The position numbers were made by a program, and so were the translations under genes. This document shows, one piece after another, positions 7,306-15,327 of a DNA stretch of 15,994 nucleotides (within the stretch, counting starts at the first letter, position 1; every line of letters starts with the position of its first letter). The DNA is from a bacterium (GTDB lineage Bacteria; B130-G9), in assembly GCA_035527515.1 (NCBI GenBank), contig DATLAJ010000031.1, positions 1 through 15,994 of the forward strand, given 5' to 3'. Below the pieces are notes generated by a model. The model had not been told where the DNA came from. It worked only from the letters and a program-made list of their open reading frames with translations, and did not search any database.

Positions 7306-8364
7306 ATGAGCAAAGCGAGCCAGGAATGGGCGAAGAGGCCGTTTGGTAGGGTGATTTCGGAGGAGGAGCTCAAGAAGAGGACACATCCAGCATGGCCCTA
7401 TATCTACTTCAACCCCGGCGAGCCGGTCGACCCCGCAAAGGTGGATGAGCTGCTCAAGGGCGTCATCGACGTGCACGTTCACGGGGCGCCTCTTGGCGGC
7501 TGGCTCCCGGGCAGGCCGACGATGGTCGAGACCTGTTTGGAGGCGAGCGAGGCGGGAATGAAGGCGCTGGTTTTCAAGGACCACAATACGATGACGAGCA
7601 ACTGCGCGGAGATCATCCAGGACTTCCTTGGCCGGCTGGCCTCGGATTGCGCGGAGGCGGGCGTCGAATACACGCCCGTCGAGGTGTATGGCGGGATCGT
7701 CCTGAACGAGACCATCGGCGGCATGAACGCCAAAGCGGTCAAGACGTGCCTCGGCTATGGAAGGTGCAAGGAGGTGTGGCTGCCGTCGCTCGACGCCAGA
7801 CATCAGCGGGAGGCGATGGGGCTTGAGGGCGGCATTTCGGTTACCGATGGGACCGATGAGCTCACGCCTGAGATGAAGCAGATACTCGATGTGATGGCCG
7901 AGTACAACGGCAACTCCAAGGGCGAGCGGGTCGTGCTATCAACGTGCCACGTCTCCAACGAGGAGAAGGCGGCCGTCCTAAAGTACGTCAAGAAAATGGG
8001 CATGGATGTGAAGGTCTTGTTGGACCATGTAACCCAGGAGATGACGATTCTCAATCCTGACGAGGCGAAGGAGATGATCGACCTCGGCGGCTACCTCGAG
8101 TTCGCCGAGTGCTCTTGCATACCCTGGCCGGGGATGCAGGATTGGGTCATCGCGTTTGACTACTCGTTTGCGCTAATCAAAGAGCTGATCAAGGAGAGGG
8201 GCCCCGGACAGTTGGTGCTCATCACGGACGCCGGCCAGCCCGGGAACAAGCCCGTGCCCGGCTGGAAGATGTTCATAAAAACGCTCCTGGCCCAGGGCGT
8301 GAGCGAGGCGGACATAAACGTCATGGCCAAAGAGGTCCCAGCAAAGCTCATATACGGCGCGTAG
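7306..8364 (+). CDS. DUF6282-like metal-dependent hydrolase (amidohydrolase-type barrel)
   Basis: A 352-residue protein that I recognise as resembling the DUF6282 family. It carries what looks like the ligand set of the amidohydrolase superfamily in the expected order: H57-V-H59 after a hydrophobic strand, K91 in FKDHN (a possible carbamylated bridging lysine), H215 in STCHVS, H241 in LLDHVTQ, and D308 in LITDAGQPGN. Members of that superfamily hydrolyse C-N, C-O or P-O bonds, often in cyclic amides or lactones. No signal peptide is present, so it is cytoplasmic. I use ATG 7306, which lies 6 nt after GGGAGG; the ATG at 7303 would be only 3 nt away. Its position between the FAD oxidoreductase and the GRE activase suggests a hydrolytic step on the pathway substrate or product. 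Fold assignment is an inference from the residue pattern; substrate unknown. Confidence 0.8.
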   Translation: MSKASQEWAKRPFGRVISEEELKKRTHPAWPYIYFNPGEPVDPAKVDELLKGVIDVHVHGAPLGGWLPGRPTMVETCLEASEAGMKALVFKDHNTMTSNCAEIIQDFLGRLASDCAEAGVEYTPVEVYGGIVLNETIGGMNAKAVKTCLGYGRCKEVWLPSLDARHQREAMGLEGGISVTDGTDELTPEMKQILDVMAEYNGNSKGERVVLSTCHVSNEEKAAVLKYVKKMGMDVKVLLDHVTQEMTILNPDEAKEMIDLGGYLEFAECSCIPWPGMQDWVIAFDYSFALIKELIKERGPGQLVLITDAGQPGNKPVPGWKMFIKTLLAQGVSEADINVMAKEVPAKLIYGA

Positions 8365-8522
8365 GGGCGTATTGCATACGCCCGCTTAGGGTTTTTTCCA
8401 CAGATTACGCAGATTACACAGATTGCGGTGACACAGGCTAGGCCTCGGCGCGTAGGGGTGCTGCTTGCCGTACCCTTGATATTGTTCGGTCATGTCAGAC
8501 GAGGGCGATTCGTGAATCGCCC
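8362..8522. repeat. Mosaic of intergenic palindromes and tandem repeats
   Basis: The 173-nt gap before the activase gene is mostly repeats. GGGCGTAT/ATACGCCC with loop TGC (8365-8383) begins immediately after the stop codon. Three 9-bp units of CAGATTACA type follow (8401-8424), then a GTAGGGGTG motif near 8452. A perfect 9-bp inverted repeat GGGCGATTC/GAATCGCCC with loop GT closes it (8503-8522). A T6 run at 8392-8397 follows the first hairpin by 8 nt, so weak termination is possible but not typical. Confidence 0.8.
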
Positions 8523-8537
8523 CTACGGAGGACACCG

Positions 8538-9440
8538 TTGACGACAAAAGGCATCATCACGGAGATAAAGCGCTTCGCGACGCATGACGGCCCTGGCATT
8601 CGGACGTCGGTCTTCCTGAAGGGCTGTCCGCTGCGCTGCGATTGGTGCTCGAACCCGGAGACCATCGACCCCAAACCGCAGCTATACTTCATCGCCAGCC
8701 GCTGCAAGGAATGCGGCGCATGCTTGAAGGTGTGCGCCGAGGGAGCGGTTGCGGCCGACGTGAACAACAGAATAATCCGAAAGATGTGCACGCTTTGCAT
8801 GGCGTGCGCCGATGAATGCCTCAACGGTGCGCTGCGTCCAGTGGGCGAGGCGATAACCGTTGAGCGACTGATGCTCGAGATAGAGAAGGACCTGCCGTTC
8901 TACGGCGACGACGGGGGCCTGACGCTGACCGGCGGCGAGCCGCTCTTCCAGCCGGAATTCTGCATAGCATTGCTCAAAGCTTGCCACAATCGGGGCATCT
9001 CAACCGTGCTCGACACGTCCGGCTTTGCTCCGCCTAAGGTCGTCGAGGAGGCGATGAAATACACCGACTTAGTCCTGCTGGACATCAAACATATTGACCC
9101 CGAGATGCACAAGATCGGCGCCGGCGTTGACAACAAGTTGGTCCTCGAGAACGCAGCCTTGATGTCCGAAGTGACCGCGGTGCGCATCTCCTTCCCCCTC
9201 ATCCCCGGCTTCAACGACTCTGAGGACAACATCGCCGCCACTGCCAAGCTCGCCCTCTCCCTCGGCGTCGAACACATCGATATAAACCCCATGCACGCCC
9301 TCGGCGCCGACAAGTACCGCTCCCTCGGCCTGAAACCGCCATTCGACAGGTATCGCCTGCCCATGGAGGCCGACCTGGCAAAGGCGGTTGCGATTATTGA
9401 TGGTCTTGGCCTGAAAACAACCGTAGGCCGAATGATGTAA
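8538..9440 (+). CDS. Glycyl radical enzyme activase (radical SAM, with two extra [4Fe-4S] clusters)
   Basis: A 300-residue activating enzyme that uses S-adenosylmethionine to abstract hydrogen from the GRE glycine. The radical-SAM cluster ligands are C30-x3-C34-x2-C37 in KGCPLRCDWC. The SAM-binding GGEP motif is in LTLTGGEPLF. A ferredoxin-like insert holds C56-C59-C62-C66 and C84-C87-C90-C94. That insert is typical of activases for GRE eliminases, decarboxylases and X-succinate synthases and is absent from the PFL activase. The start is TTG, supported by GGAGG 6 nt upstream; no nearer ATG fits. The Shine-Dalgarno lies just after the palindrome ending at 8522, so hairpin formation could influence translation. 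It is the only activase in the window and very probably serves the GRE encoded at 3057-5531, although it is on the other strand. Confidence 0.95.
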   Translation: MTTKGIITEIKRFATHDGPGIRTSVFLKGCPLRCDWCSNPETIDPKPQLYFIASRCKECGACLKVCAEGAVAADVNNRIIRKMCTLCMACADECLNGALRPVGEAITVERLMLEIEKDLPFYGDDGGLTLTGGEPLFQPEFCIALLKACHNRGISTVLDTSGFAPPKVVEEAMKYTDLVLLDIKHIDPEMHKIGAGVDNKLVLENAALMSEVTAVRISFPLIPGFNDSEDNIAATAKLALSLGVEHIDINPMHALGADKYRSLGLKPPFDRYRLPMEADLAKAVAIIDGLGLKTTVGRMM

Positions 9441-9459
9441 CATACTGCCGCCAATATCG

Positions 9460-9519
9460 CTTCGTGGATCACTTTTATTGATAGATTTGCGTCCACGAAG
9501 TTCACGAAGACACACGAAG
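9460..9519. repeat. CACGAAG tandem repeats with a 9-bp inverted repeat
   Basis: CTTCGTGGA (9460-9468) pairs exactly with TCCACGAAG (9492-9500). Three CACGAAG units follow in tandem at 9494, 9503 and 9513. It occupies the 155-nt gap between activase and PreA-like genes and is the same style of heptamer-based element as the CACAGAG repeats. Confidence 0.75.
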
Positions 9520-9595
9520 GAGCTACCACTACCCGCTCCCTTGAGTTGTAGTAGGGCGCGAAGTAGGGAATAGGGACGCTAAAAGGAGAAGATAC

Positions 9596-10870
9596 ATGCC
9601 GGATTTGCGCACTGAGTTCTGTGGTATTGGGGTTAAGAACCCGATTGGGGTAACGTCGTGCGACTTTGGGGGGCACGAGCGGCTGCTGAGGCGCTGCGTG
9701 GATCAGGGCATTGGCTGGATCATCGGCAAGACGGTGCACGAGATCGATGGGCCTCATCGCTGGCCGAGGCCGTATTTCTACTCGCTGAGGCGATTTGGGA
9801 GCGATTTGAAGGATGCGTGGGTTTGCAGCCAGATGTTTCACAACATGCCGTATCCGAAGTGGCTTGAGGAGGAGCTCCCCAAATGCCTCAAGACGTGCGA
9901 GGCGCATGATGTGCTGTTCATAGGCTCCTGCTCGGGCATAGGGGCGGACCCTGAGACCTGGATACCGTTTTTGAAGGACATGGAGGCAGCGGGGGTCAAG
10001 ATGGTCGAGCTCGACACTGGCGGGCCGCATGCGACGTTCGGCGCGGTGGCTGCGCAGAAGGCCGTGGGGGCGCCGCTTGCGATGGACCCGGACACGGCCT
10101 ACAAGGTTACGAAGGCGTGCGTTGAGGCGGTCGATATCCCTATCATGTTCAAGATGACGCCGCAGTGCGTGAACATGGCCGGGGTGGCGCTTGCGGTTGA
10201 GAAGGCGGGCGCGGCCGCAATCTCGGCCAACAACGCGTTCTACGGCTGCTGGATCGACCACGAGACGGGGACATTCTTCGGCGTGCCATCGTCGATGGGG
10301 GGCCTCATCGGGCGGCCCTGGCAGCTCTTCTCGCTGGCGAAGGTGATGGAGATCACGGCGACGGTGGACATCCCCGTTCTCGGCGGCGGCGGCTCATTCA
10401 CTTATGACGATTGTGTCCGCTACCTGATGGCCGGCTGCGGCCTCGCCGGTCTTTGCTCCTCCATCTACTCACGGGGCGTCGGCGTCCTGAAGGAGTGCGT
10501 CAAAGGCCTTGGCAAGTTCATGGACAAGAAGGGCTATGGATCAATTGAGGATTTCCAGGGCTGCGTCGTCAAGGATTTCCGCTACCTCAGGGAGTGGAAC
10601 AGAGAGAACCCTATGGCTGAATTGACCCCGATCATCCCCGAGTTCGACGCCGACAAGTGCAATATGTGCGGCGTCTGCGAGAAGTTGTGCCCCTATGGCG
10701 CGATCACGCGCAACAAAGGGGCTGGCATTCCCGAGGTCAAGCGAGAGCACTGCTTCGGCTGCGGCTGGTGTGTGGGCCACTGTCCCAGAAAAGCCATCCA
10801 GTGCGTCCACGCCGACACAGGCGAGGTCGTCTGGGACGGCTACGGCACTATCAAGGACTGGGTGAAGTAG
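9596..10870 (+). CDS. PreA-like FMN oxidoreductase with two C-terminal [4Fe-4S] clusters
   Basis: A 424-residue protein of the dihydroorotate/dihydropyrimidine dehydrogenase barrel family. The N-terminal part is the FMN barrel, with the phosphate-binding GGGGSFTYDD near 263-272. The C-terminus is a two-cluster ferredoxin: C355-C358-C361-C365 and C386-C389-C392-C396. This layout matches PreA, which reduces pyrimidines using electrons from a flavin partner (PreT). The usual SCPH loop reads TGGPHATFG (141-149), and no cysteine is seen where dihydropyrimidine dehydrogenase has its catalytic acid, so ordinary uracil reduction is doubtful. ATG follows AAGGAG with 7-nt spacing. It is the last gene of the rightward set; no PreT is present, so the FAD protein or ferredoxin of this cluster may supply electrons. 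Fold certain, substrate unknown. Confidence 0.88.
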   Translation: MPDLRTEFCGIGVKNPIGVTSCDFGGHERLLRRCVDQGIGWIIGKTVHEIDGPHRWPRPYFYSLRRFGSDLKDAWVCSQMFHNMPYPKWLEEELPKCLKTCEAHDVLFIGSCSGIGADPETWIPFLKDMEAAGVKMVELDTGGPHATFGAVAAQKAVGAPLAMDPDTAYKVTKACVEAVDIPIMFKMTPQCVNMAGVALAVEKAGAAAISANNAFYGCWIDHETGTFFGVPSSMGGLIGRPWQLFSLAKVMEITATVDIPVLGGGGSFTYDDCVRYLMAGCGLAGLCSSIYSRGVGVLKECVKGLGKFMDKKGYGSIEDFQGCVVKDFRYLREWNRENPMAELTPIIPEFDADKCNMCGVCEKLCPYGAITRNKGAGIPEVKREHCFGCGWCVGHCPRKAIQCVHADTGEVVWDGYGTIKDWVK

Positions 10871-10902
10871 GTACTTCCCCGGGCCAGGAAACCAGCTTCA
10901 CT

Positions 10903-11121
10903 AATGACCGCCGGCCAGAGGTCAAACGGAGAAAGCGTGTCCGGGTTCAGTTCAACAGAGCTCGGGTTGCGAGCGATGCAGGTCTTGTTTTGCTTGGTGA
11001 GCTCGATCGCCCGCGTGGATTGGCGACAGCGATCCGCAAATGCCTGTTTGACAAGCGAGATAAGCGCTATGTGAGGCACATCCTTTCCGATCTGATTCGA
11101 CAGCAGCGCAAGTGGATTTGA
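10903..11121 (+). pseudogene. Transposase N-terminal fragment, IS1380-like
   Basis: A reading frame of about 70 residues contains VRVQFNRARVASDAGLVLLGELD followed by LATAIRKCLFDKRDKRYVRHILSDLIRQQ. The SDAGLLLLRE-type segment and the following RH-L-LRQ segment are what I know from the start of IS1380-family transposases. The frame stops at 11121, far short of the full-length enzyme, and no catalytic DDE region is recognisable downstream. No in-frame start was found, as the ATG at 10904 is in another frame. It is best read as a decayed insertion sequence at the junction between the metabolic cluster and the restriction gene. Confidence is limited because the recognition rests on about 50 residues. 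Confidence 0.6.
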
Positions 11122-11396
11122 GTTGAAGAATTCTCATAATCTGTTGGTTGAGCAATATCTCAGCAAACAGGGCGAGGCGCGTTGAACCAGTCGCGTGGCG
11201 GACGGCGACTTCTTCGCATCGGTCTCATTGACCTCGGCACGTCGTGGCTTAGAAGCTCCTGCGAAGCGGCCTCCGGCCAAGCTCCCTTTACGAGCTTCGC
11301 ATGTTACAGTATCTTCTGTCGATAACTGACGCTTCTTATCGTGACGCTATTCTCTGATGGGTTGAACAGGCGTAATGCTGCAAGGGACAGCACGGG
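11122..11396. other. Non-coding stretch with nested palindrome
   Basis: No gene is seen. TGCGAAGC (11260-11267) is complementary to GCTTCGCA (11294-11301), with an inner GGCC-TCC-GGCC hairpin. A competing pair GAAGCTC/GAGCTTC lies at 11252-11258 and 11292-11298. It may be a remnant insertion-sequence end or a leader structure for the restriction gene; I found no convincing promoter. Confidence 0.45.
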
Positions 11397-14300
11397 ATGG
11401 AACAGAACCTTGAGGCGCTGATTCGGGATCACGCCGCGATGATGGCCGCTAAGATGCCAGAGATCGCTCGTTATGCCAAGACCGAAGAGGATGCTCGGCA
11501 CGAGTGTAACAAGCTCATCGACGACTTTATTGAGAAGGCCAACCTGGATATACGCGGGCGGCACGAGTATGGCCTTGCAGGCGGACGAATCGATTCGAAA
11601 TATGGCGGCGTCGTCATTGAATACAAGCATCCCAAGGGGGCAGGCAAGCTCAGCGAAGACCCCAATGCGCCCGGCGTCAAGGCGGTAGTCACCCAGATCC
11701 AGAAGCGCTTCACAGACCTTCAACGTGTTGAGCACGTAGGTATGGAGCGCATCCTGGGGGTAGGGTGCGACGGGAACTACATGGTTTTCGTCAAGCGTTT
11801 GGGGAACCAATTTGACCCTCCCGAGGCCCATCCCATCACAGCGTATGTCGCTGAAAGGCTTCTGCGAGCGCTTGTCTCGTTGGGCGCTCGGGGACATTCC
11901 TTCACGCCTGACAATCTCAGCGCCCATTTTGCCGAGGGAAGCACGCTCGCCGAGGACGGCATTCACAGCATCTATGAGGTCATCTCGAAGGCAAATGGTA
12001 CTAAGGCGCAGACCTTCTTCAAGCAGTGGCAGATTCTATTCGGCGAGGTCTGTGGTTATGATATTCACGGCAGGAGTTCAAGGATAGACAAGCTTGGCAA
12101 CCATTACCTCATCCCGAACGCAAGCCCCGCGGAACTCCTGTTTGCCGTTCATACCTACTACGCGATTCTGATTAAGCTCCTCGCAGCCGAGACCGTCTCC
12201 TCGTTCTCGCCGTTGAGAATGTCTCCGCTCAAGAGATTGGTCGATGCACCCACATCGGAGAAGCTGCGGCTCGAGTTACAGGAATTAGAGCGAGGCGGCA
12301 TCTGGTCGAAGTTGGGCATCCGCAACTTCCTCGAGGGCGACCTCTTCTCTTGGTATATCGACGCCTGGAATGAGCGGCTGGAGCGCACAATCAGAAGGAT
12401 GGTCGAGACCTTAGATGACTACGACCCTAACACACTCAGCGTTGAGCCGAGAGAGTCCCGCGACCTATTGAAAAAGCTCTACCAGAGGCTCTTCCCAAAG
12501 AGCGTCCGGCACGACCTCGGCGAGTATTACACACCTGATTGGCTCGCAGAATTGACGCTAAACGAGCTCGGCTACGACGGGAATCCGGATAAGCGAGTGC
12601 TCGACCCCGCCTGCGGTTCCGGCACATTCCTTGTCATGGCGATAAACCGCGTCAAGGCCTGGTTTGACGAACACCGGCACGAATGCGGCTTTCAGGAAGA
12701 TGACCTTCTCAAGAAGATTCTGCGTAACGTGATCGGCTTCGACCTTAACCCGTTGGCCGTCATGGCCTCGCGCACGAACTACCTCCTAGCGATACGTGAC
12801 CTGCTCCGGCACGGCGGCGGGATTGAGCTGCCGGTCTATCTTTGCGACTCGATCATGACGCCATCGGAATACGGAGGTGTGTTCGCAAGGGATACGAGGA
12901 ATATCAGGGAGCTCAAGACGAGTGCTGGCACGTTCCTTATTCCTACCGAGGTTACTCAGGACCAGCAGAGAATCGCTAAGTATGCTGAAGCTCTAAATAC
13001 ATGTGTCCGCGACAGATACAGCACTGACGAGTTCATCGCACGATGCGAGGCTGATGGCCTTTCGGTCCAGGAAAGGGCCTATCATGAGAAGCTTTATGAG
13101 AGGCTGCGCGAGCTGGACGCTGGCAATCAGAACGGCATCTGGGCACGGATCATCAAGAACGCATTCGCTCCGCTATTCATCGAGAAAGTCGATTATGTCG
13201 CCGGCAATCCACCCTGGGTCAACTGGGAGAACCTCCCAGAAGATTACCGGGACTCAATGAAGCCGCTATGGGAGCGATACGGGTTATTCTCGCTCTCGGG
13301 CGGCGAGGGCAGGCTTGGCGGCGGAAAGAAAGACCTTTCCATGCTTTTTGTTTATACCGCTGTGGACAACTACCTTCCGGTGGGAGGGAGGCTCGGCTTT
13401 GTGATTACGCAAAGCGTATTCAAGACTAAGGGGGCCGGAGATGGTTTCAGGAACCTGGGCTTTGGAGTGGGGCCCCTGACAGAGGGGAAGAAGAGCAAGA
13501 GGACGGTATTCTTGAAGCCAGTCATAGTTCATAACATGAGCGCAATGCAGCTCTTCGAGGGAGCGACAAACCGGGCGGCCGTTTTTGTCTGTGAGAAACA
13601 AAGTAAGGGCTTCGATTATCCGGTCCCATACGTGACCTGGTCTGGCCCGTCCCGCATCAATCAGGACGAGCCGCTGTCGGCGGTCTTAGCCATGACCGAG
13701 CAGGCCACCTTATCCGCAAATCCCGTGCAATCCCAGAACCTGTCCTCGCCGTGGTTGACGGCCCCGGAGAACGCGCTGCCTGGCCTGCTGAAAGTGATCG
13801 GTCAAAGCGATTATAGGGCATACGAAGGCGTCAACACCGGTGGCCTGAACGGATGCTACTGGATCCGTATCCTTGAGACGCTGCCGGATGGCAATCTGCT
13901 GGTCGAGAATCTGCACAATGTCGGCAAGATCAAGGTCGAACGCGTTCAGACCGTGATCGAGCCCAACCTTGTTTATCCGCTTTTGCGCGGCAGAGATGTC
14001 CGTCGTTGGCGAGCCCAGCCGTCCTGTCACATCATCCTTGCCCAGGATCCCGAGACTCGCATCGGCATCCCCGAATCGAAGATGAAGCAGGATTACCCCA
14101 AGACATTTGCCTACCTGAAGCGATTTGAGGGAGACCGGAAGGAGTCAAAACGAGGAACTCTGTGGGGTCGGGCAAGTAGTTCCGTGCGGCGTCTGATGGA
14201 AACGGGACCGTTCTATTCAATGTTCGCTGTCGGTCCCTACACAATGGCTCCGTGGAAGGTCGTGTGGGCATGGATATCTATCGGAGTGAGATCCACGGTG

Positions 14301-14687
14301 GTGGGCAAAGAAAACGGCAGGATCGTTGTGCCAGAGCACAACCTCGCGCTCGCAGCGTTTGACGATGAGACTGAGGCACATTATTTCAGTGCTCTTTTCG
14401 GCAGCAGCCCTGTCGACCTCTGCATCCGAGCTTTCAATCCCGGCGGTGGGGGGGGCTTGGCATCTCCCAAAGTCCTCGATTTCATAAAAACACCACACTT
14501 CGATGAGAGTGAGGAGTCGCATTTGGAGCTGTCCCGACTGAGCACCGAATGTCACAATGCTGCCAGCTGTGGTCACCAGGGGAGCCTCAACGACCTCGAG
14601 CTGAAGATCGACCAGCTAGCCTCGGACATATGGTCGATCACGCCCTCTGAACTGACGGCGATTCGTGAGTCCCTTGGGAAGGAATAG
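11397..14687 (+). CDS. Type IIG-like restriction-modification fusion (Eco57I-like N6-adenine methyltransferase with N-terminal nuclease domain)
   Basis: A single 1096-residue protein that appears to combine cutting and methylation. The N-terminus has a PD-(D/E)xK-type pattern: D65 in GGRID and E75-x-K77 in VVIEYK. A helical linker follows. The gamma-class methyltransferase core comes next: motif X-like DLGEYYTPDWLA (373-384), SAM-binding motif I DPACGSGTFL (403-412), FDLNPLAV (448-455) and catalytic NPPW (604-607). The C-terminal third (YEGVNTGGLNG, YPLLRGRDVRRW, then APWKVVW) resembles the target-recognition domain of TaqI/Eco57I-type enzymes. The size suits type IIG. ATG follows AAGGGA at 9 nt. 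No separate specificity, helicase or BREX genes are near. It stands alone after a transposase fragment, suggesting horizontal gain. The target sequence cannot be read; the nuclease call is less certain than the methyltransferase. Confidence 0.87.
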   Translation: MEQNLEALIRDHAAMMAAKMPEIARYAKTEEDARHECNKLIDDFIEKANLDIRGRHEYGLAGGRIDSKYGGVVIEYKHPKGAGKLSEDPNAPGVKAVVTQIQKRFTDLQRVEHVGMERILGVGCDGNYMVFVKRLGNQFDPPEAHPITAYVAERLLRALVSLGARGHSFTPDNLSAHFAEGSTLAEDGIHSIYEVISKANGTKAQTFFKQWQILFGEVCGYDIHGRSSRIDKLGNHYLIPNASPAELLFAVHTYYAILIKLLAAETVSSFSPLRMSPLKRLVDAPTSEKLRLELQELERGGIWSKLGIRNFLEGDLFSWYIDAWNERLERTIRRMVETLDDYDPNTLSVEPRESRDLLKKLYQRLFPKSVRHDLGEYYTPDWLAELTLNELGYDGNPDKRVLDPACGSGTFLVMAINRVKAWFDEHRHECGFQEDDLLKKILRNVIGFDLNPLAVMASRTNYLLAIRDLLRHGGGIELPVYLCDSIMTPSEYGGVFARDTRNIRELKTSAGTFLIPTEVTQDQQRIAKYAEALNTCVRDRYSTDEFIARCEADGLSVQERAYHEKLYERLRELDAGNQNGIWARIIKNAFAPLFIEKVDYVAGNPPWVNWENLPEDYRDSMKPLWERYGLFSLSGGEGRLGGGKKDLSMLFVYTAVDNYLPVGGRLGFVITQSVFKTKGAGDGFRNLGFGVGPLTEGKKSKRTVFLKPVIVHNMSAMQLFEGATNRAAVFVCEKQSKGFDYPVPYVTWSGPSRINQDEPLSAVLAMTEQATLSANPVQSQNLSSPWLTAPENALPGLLKVIGQSDYRAYEGVNTGGLNGCYWIRILETLPDGNLLVENLHNVGKIKVERVQTVIEPNLVYPLLRGRDVRRWRAQPSCHIILAQDPETRIGIPESKMKQDYPKTFAYLKRFEGDRKESKRGTLWGRASSSVRRLMETGPFYSMFAVGPYTMAPWKVVWAWISIGVRSTVVGKENGRIVVPEHNLALAAFDDETEAHYFSALFGSSPVDLCIRAFNPGGGGGLASPKVLDFIKTPHFDESEESHLELSRLSTECHNAASCGHQGSLNDLELKIDQLASDIWSITPSELTAIRESLGKE

Positions 14688-15086
14688 GGAGTTCGTCCAG
14701 AGAGCAGGAGTCTAGAGCACCAGGCCAAGGTCGAGTTCCGACCGACCGTTTTCTCCGCGCTTCAAGGCCGCCAGGAGCAGCGGATTTGGGTCCGAAGCCC
14801 GATAGATGGCAGCGGGCGCGGCCAAGTGATTATCAGAGCGGTCAATCTCTCTCGCCTCGAGAAGTATGTTACTGAACCGAATACTGCCCAGGCACGAAGG
14901 AACCGAGCGAACTACGCACAATCGCTCGCCTTTGGTTCTTACTAAGCCCGTTGGCGGCATCGTTCAGCCGCTTATGTGCAAGCGTGCAGTTTATTGGTGG
15001 ACACGTCAGCAAGAACCCGCGTAAACAGGCACTTCTTCTATGAGGCCAGTTTTGATGCCTCAATCGCCGAGTCCGCGGCTATAGAG
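14688..15086. other. Gene-poor stretch between restriction gene and tRNA
   Basis: About 400 bp with only short unconvincing frames on both strands; the best, about 82 codons on the minus strand at 14712-14960, resembles nothing I know. A 5-bp GAGGC/GCCTC hairpin lies at 15042-15061 downstream of the tRNA, without a T-run. No copy of the tRNA 3' end was seen here. Confidence 0.5.
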
Positions 15087-15163
<77 letters not shown>

Positions 15164-15182
15164 CAGAAAAGATGCGTCAAAT

Positions 15183-15211
15183 AACATAGTCCCAGCCGCC
15201 AGCGTTTTCAA
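15183..15211 (-). promoter_or_regulatory. Sigma70-type promoter of tRNA-Arg
   Basis: On the minus strand TTGAAA (15206-15211) and TATGTT (15183-15188) are 17 nt apart. A start near 15176 would leave about 13 nt before the mature tRNA, so the tRNA can be expressed independently of thpR upstream. Confidence 0.5.
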
Positions 15212-15327
15212 CGACAGCGACTCGCGAGATGCTACGCTCCGCAGCGCGACGGCCCCGCCCTGCGCTTTGGCGAGTCGGCAGAAAGGGCGTTATCGCGTGG
15301 CCCCAGAGAGAGCACCCGAATACGGCT

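Noticed and set aside
8401-8424. CAGATTACA tandem units as a possible CRISPR array
   Set aside because: Units are 9 bp and contiguous, with no unique spacers and no cas genes.
8900-10261. Long open frame (about 450 codons) on the minus strand
   Set aside because: It runs across the 3' end of the activase gene and the 5' half of the PreA-like gene, both with clear family motifs on the plus strand. The antisense translation is arginine/histidine/proline-rich with no motif, an effect of GC-rich codon bias.
9596-10870. Ordinary dihydroorotate dehydrogenase for pyrimidine synthesis
   Set aside because: The two-cluster ferredoxin tail and altered active loop do not fit, and no other pyr genes are near.
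11397-14687. PglX of a BREX system
   Set aside because: Methyltransferase motifs are shared, but there is an N-terminal nuclease-like pattern and no BrxA/B/C/Z/L-type genes alongside.
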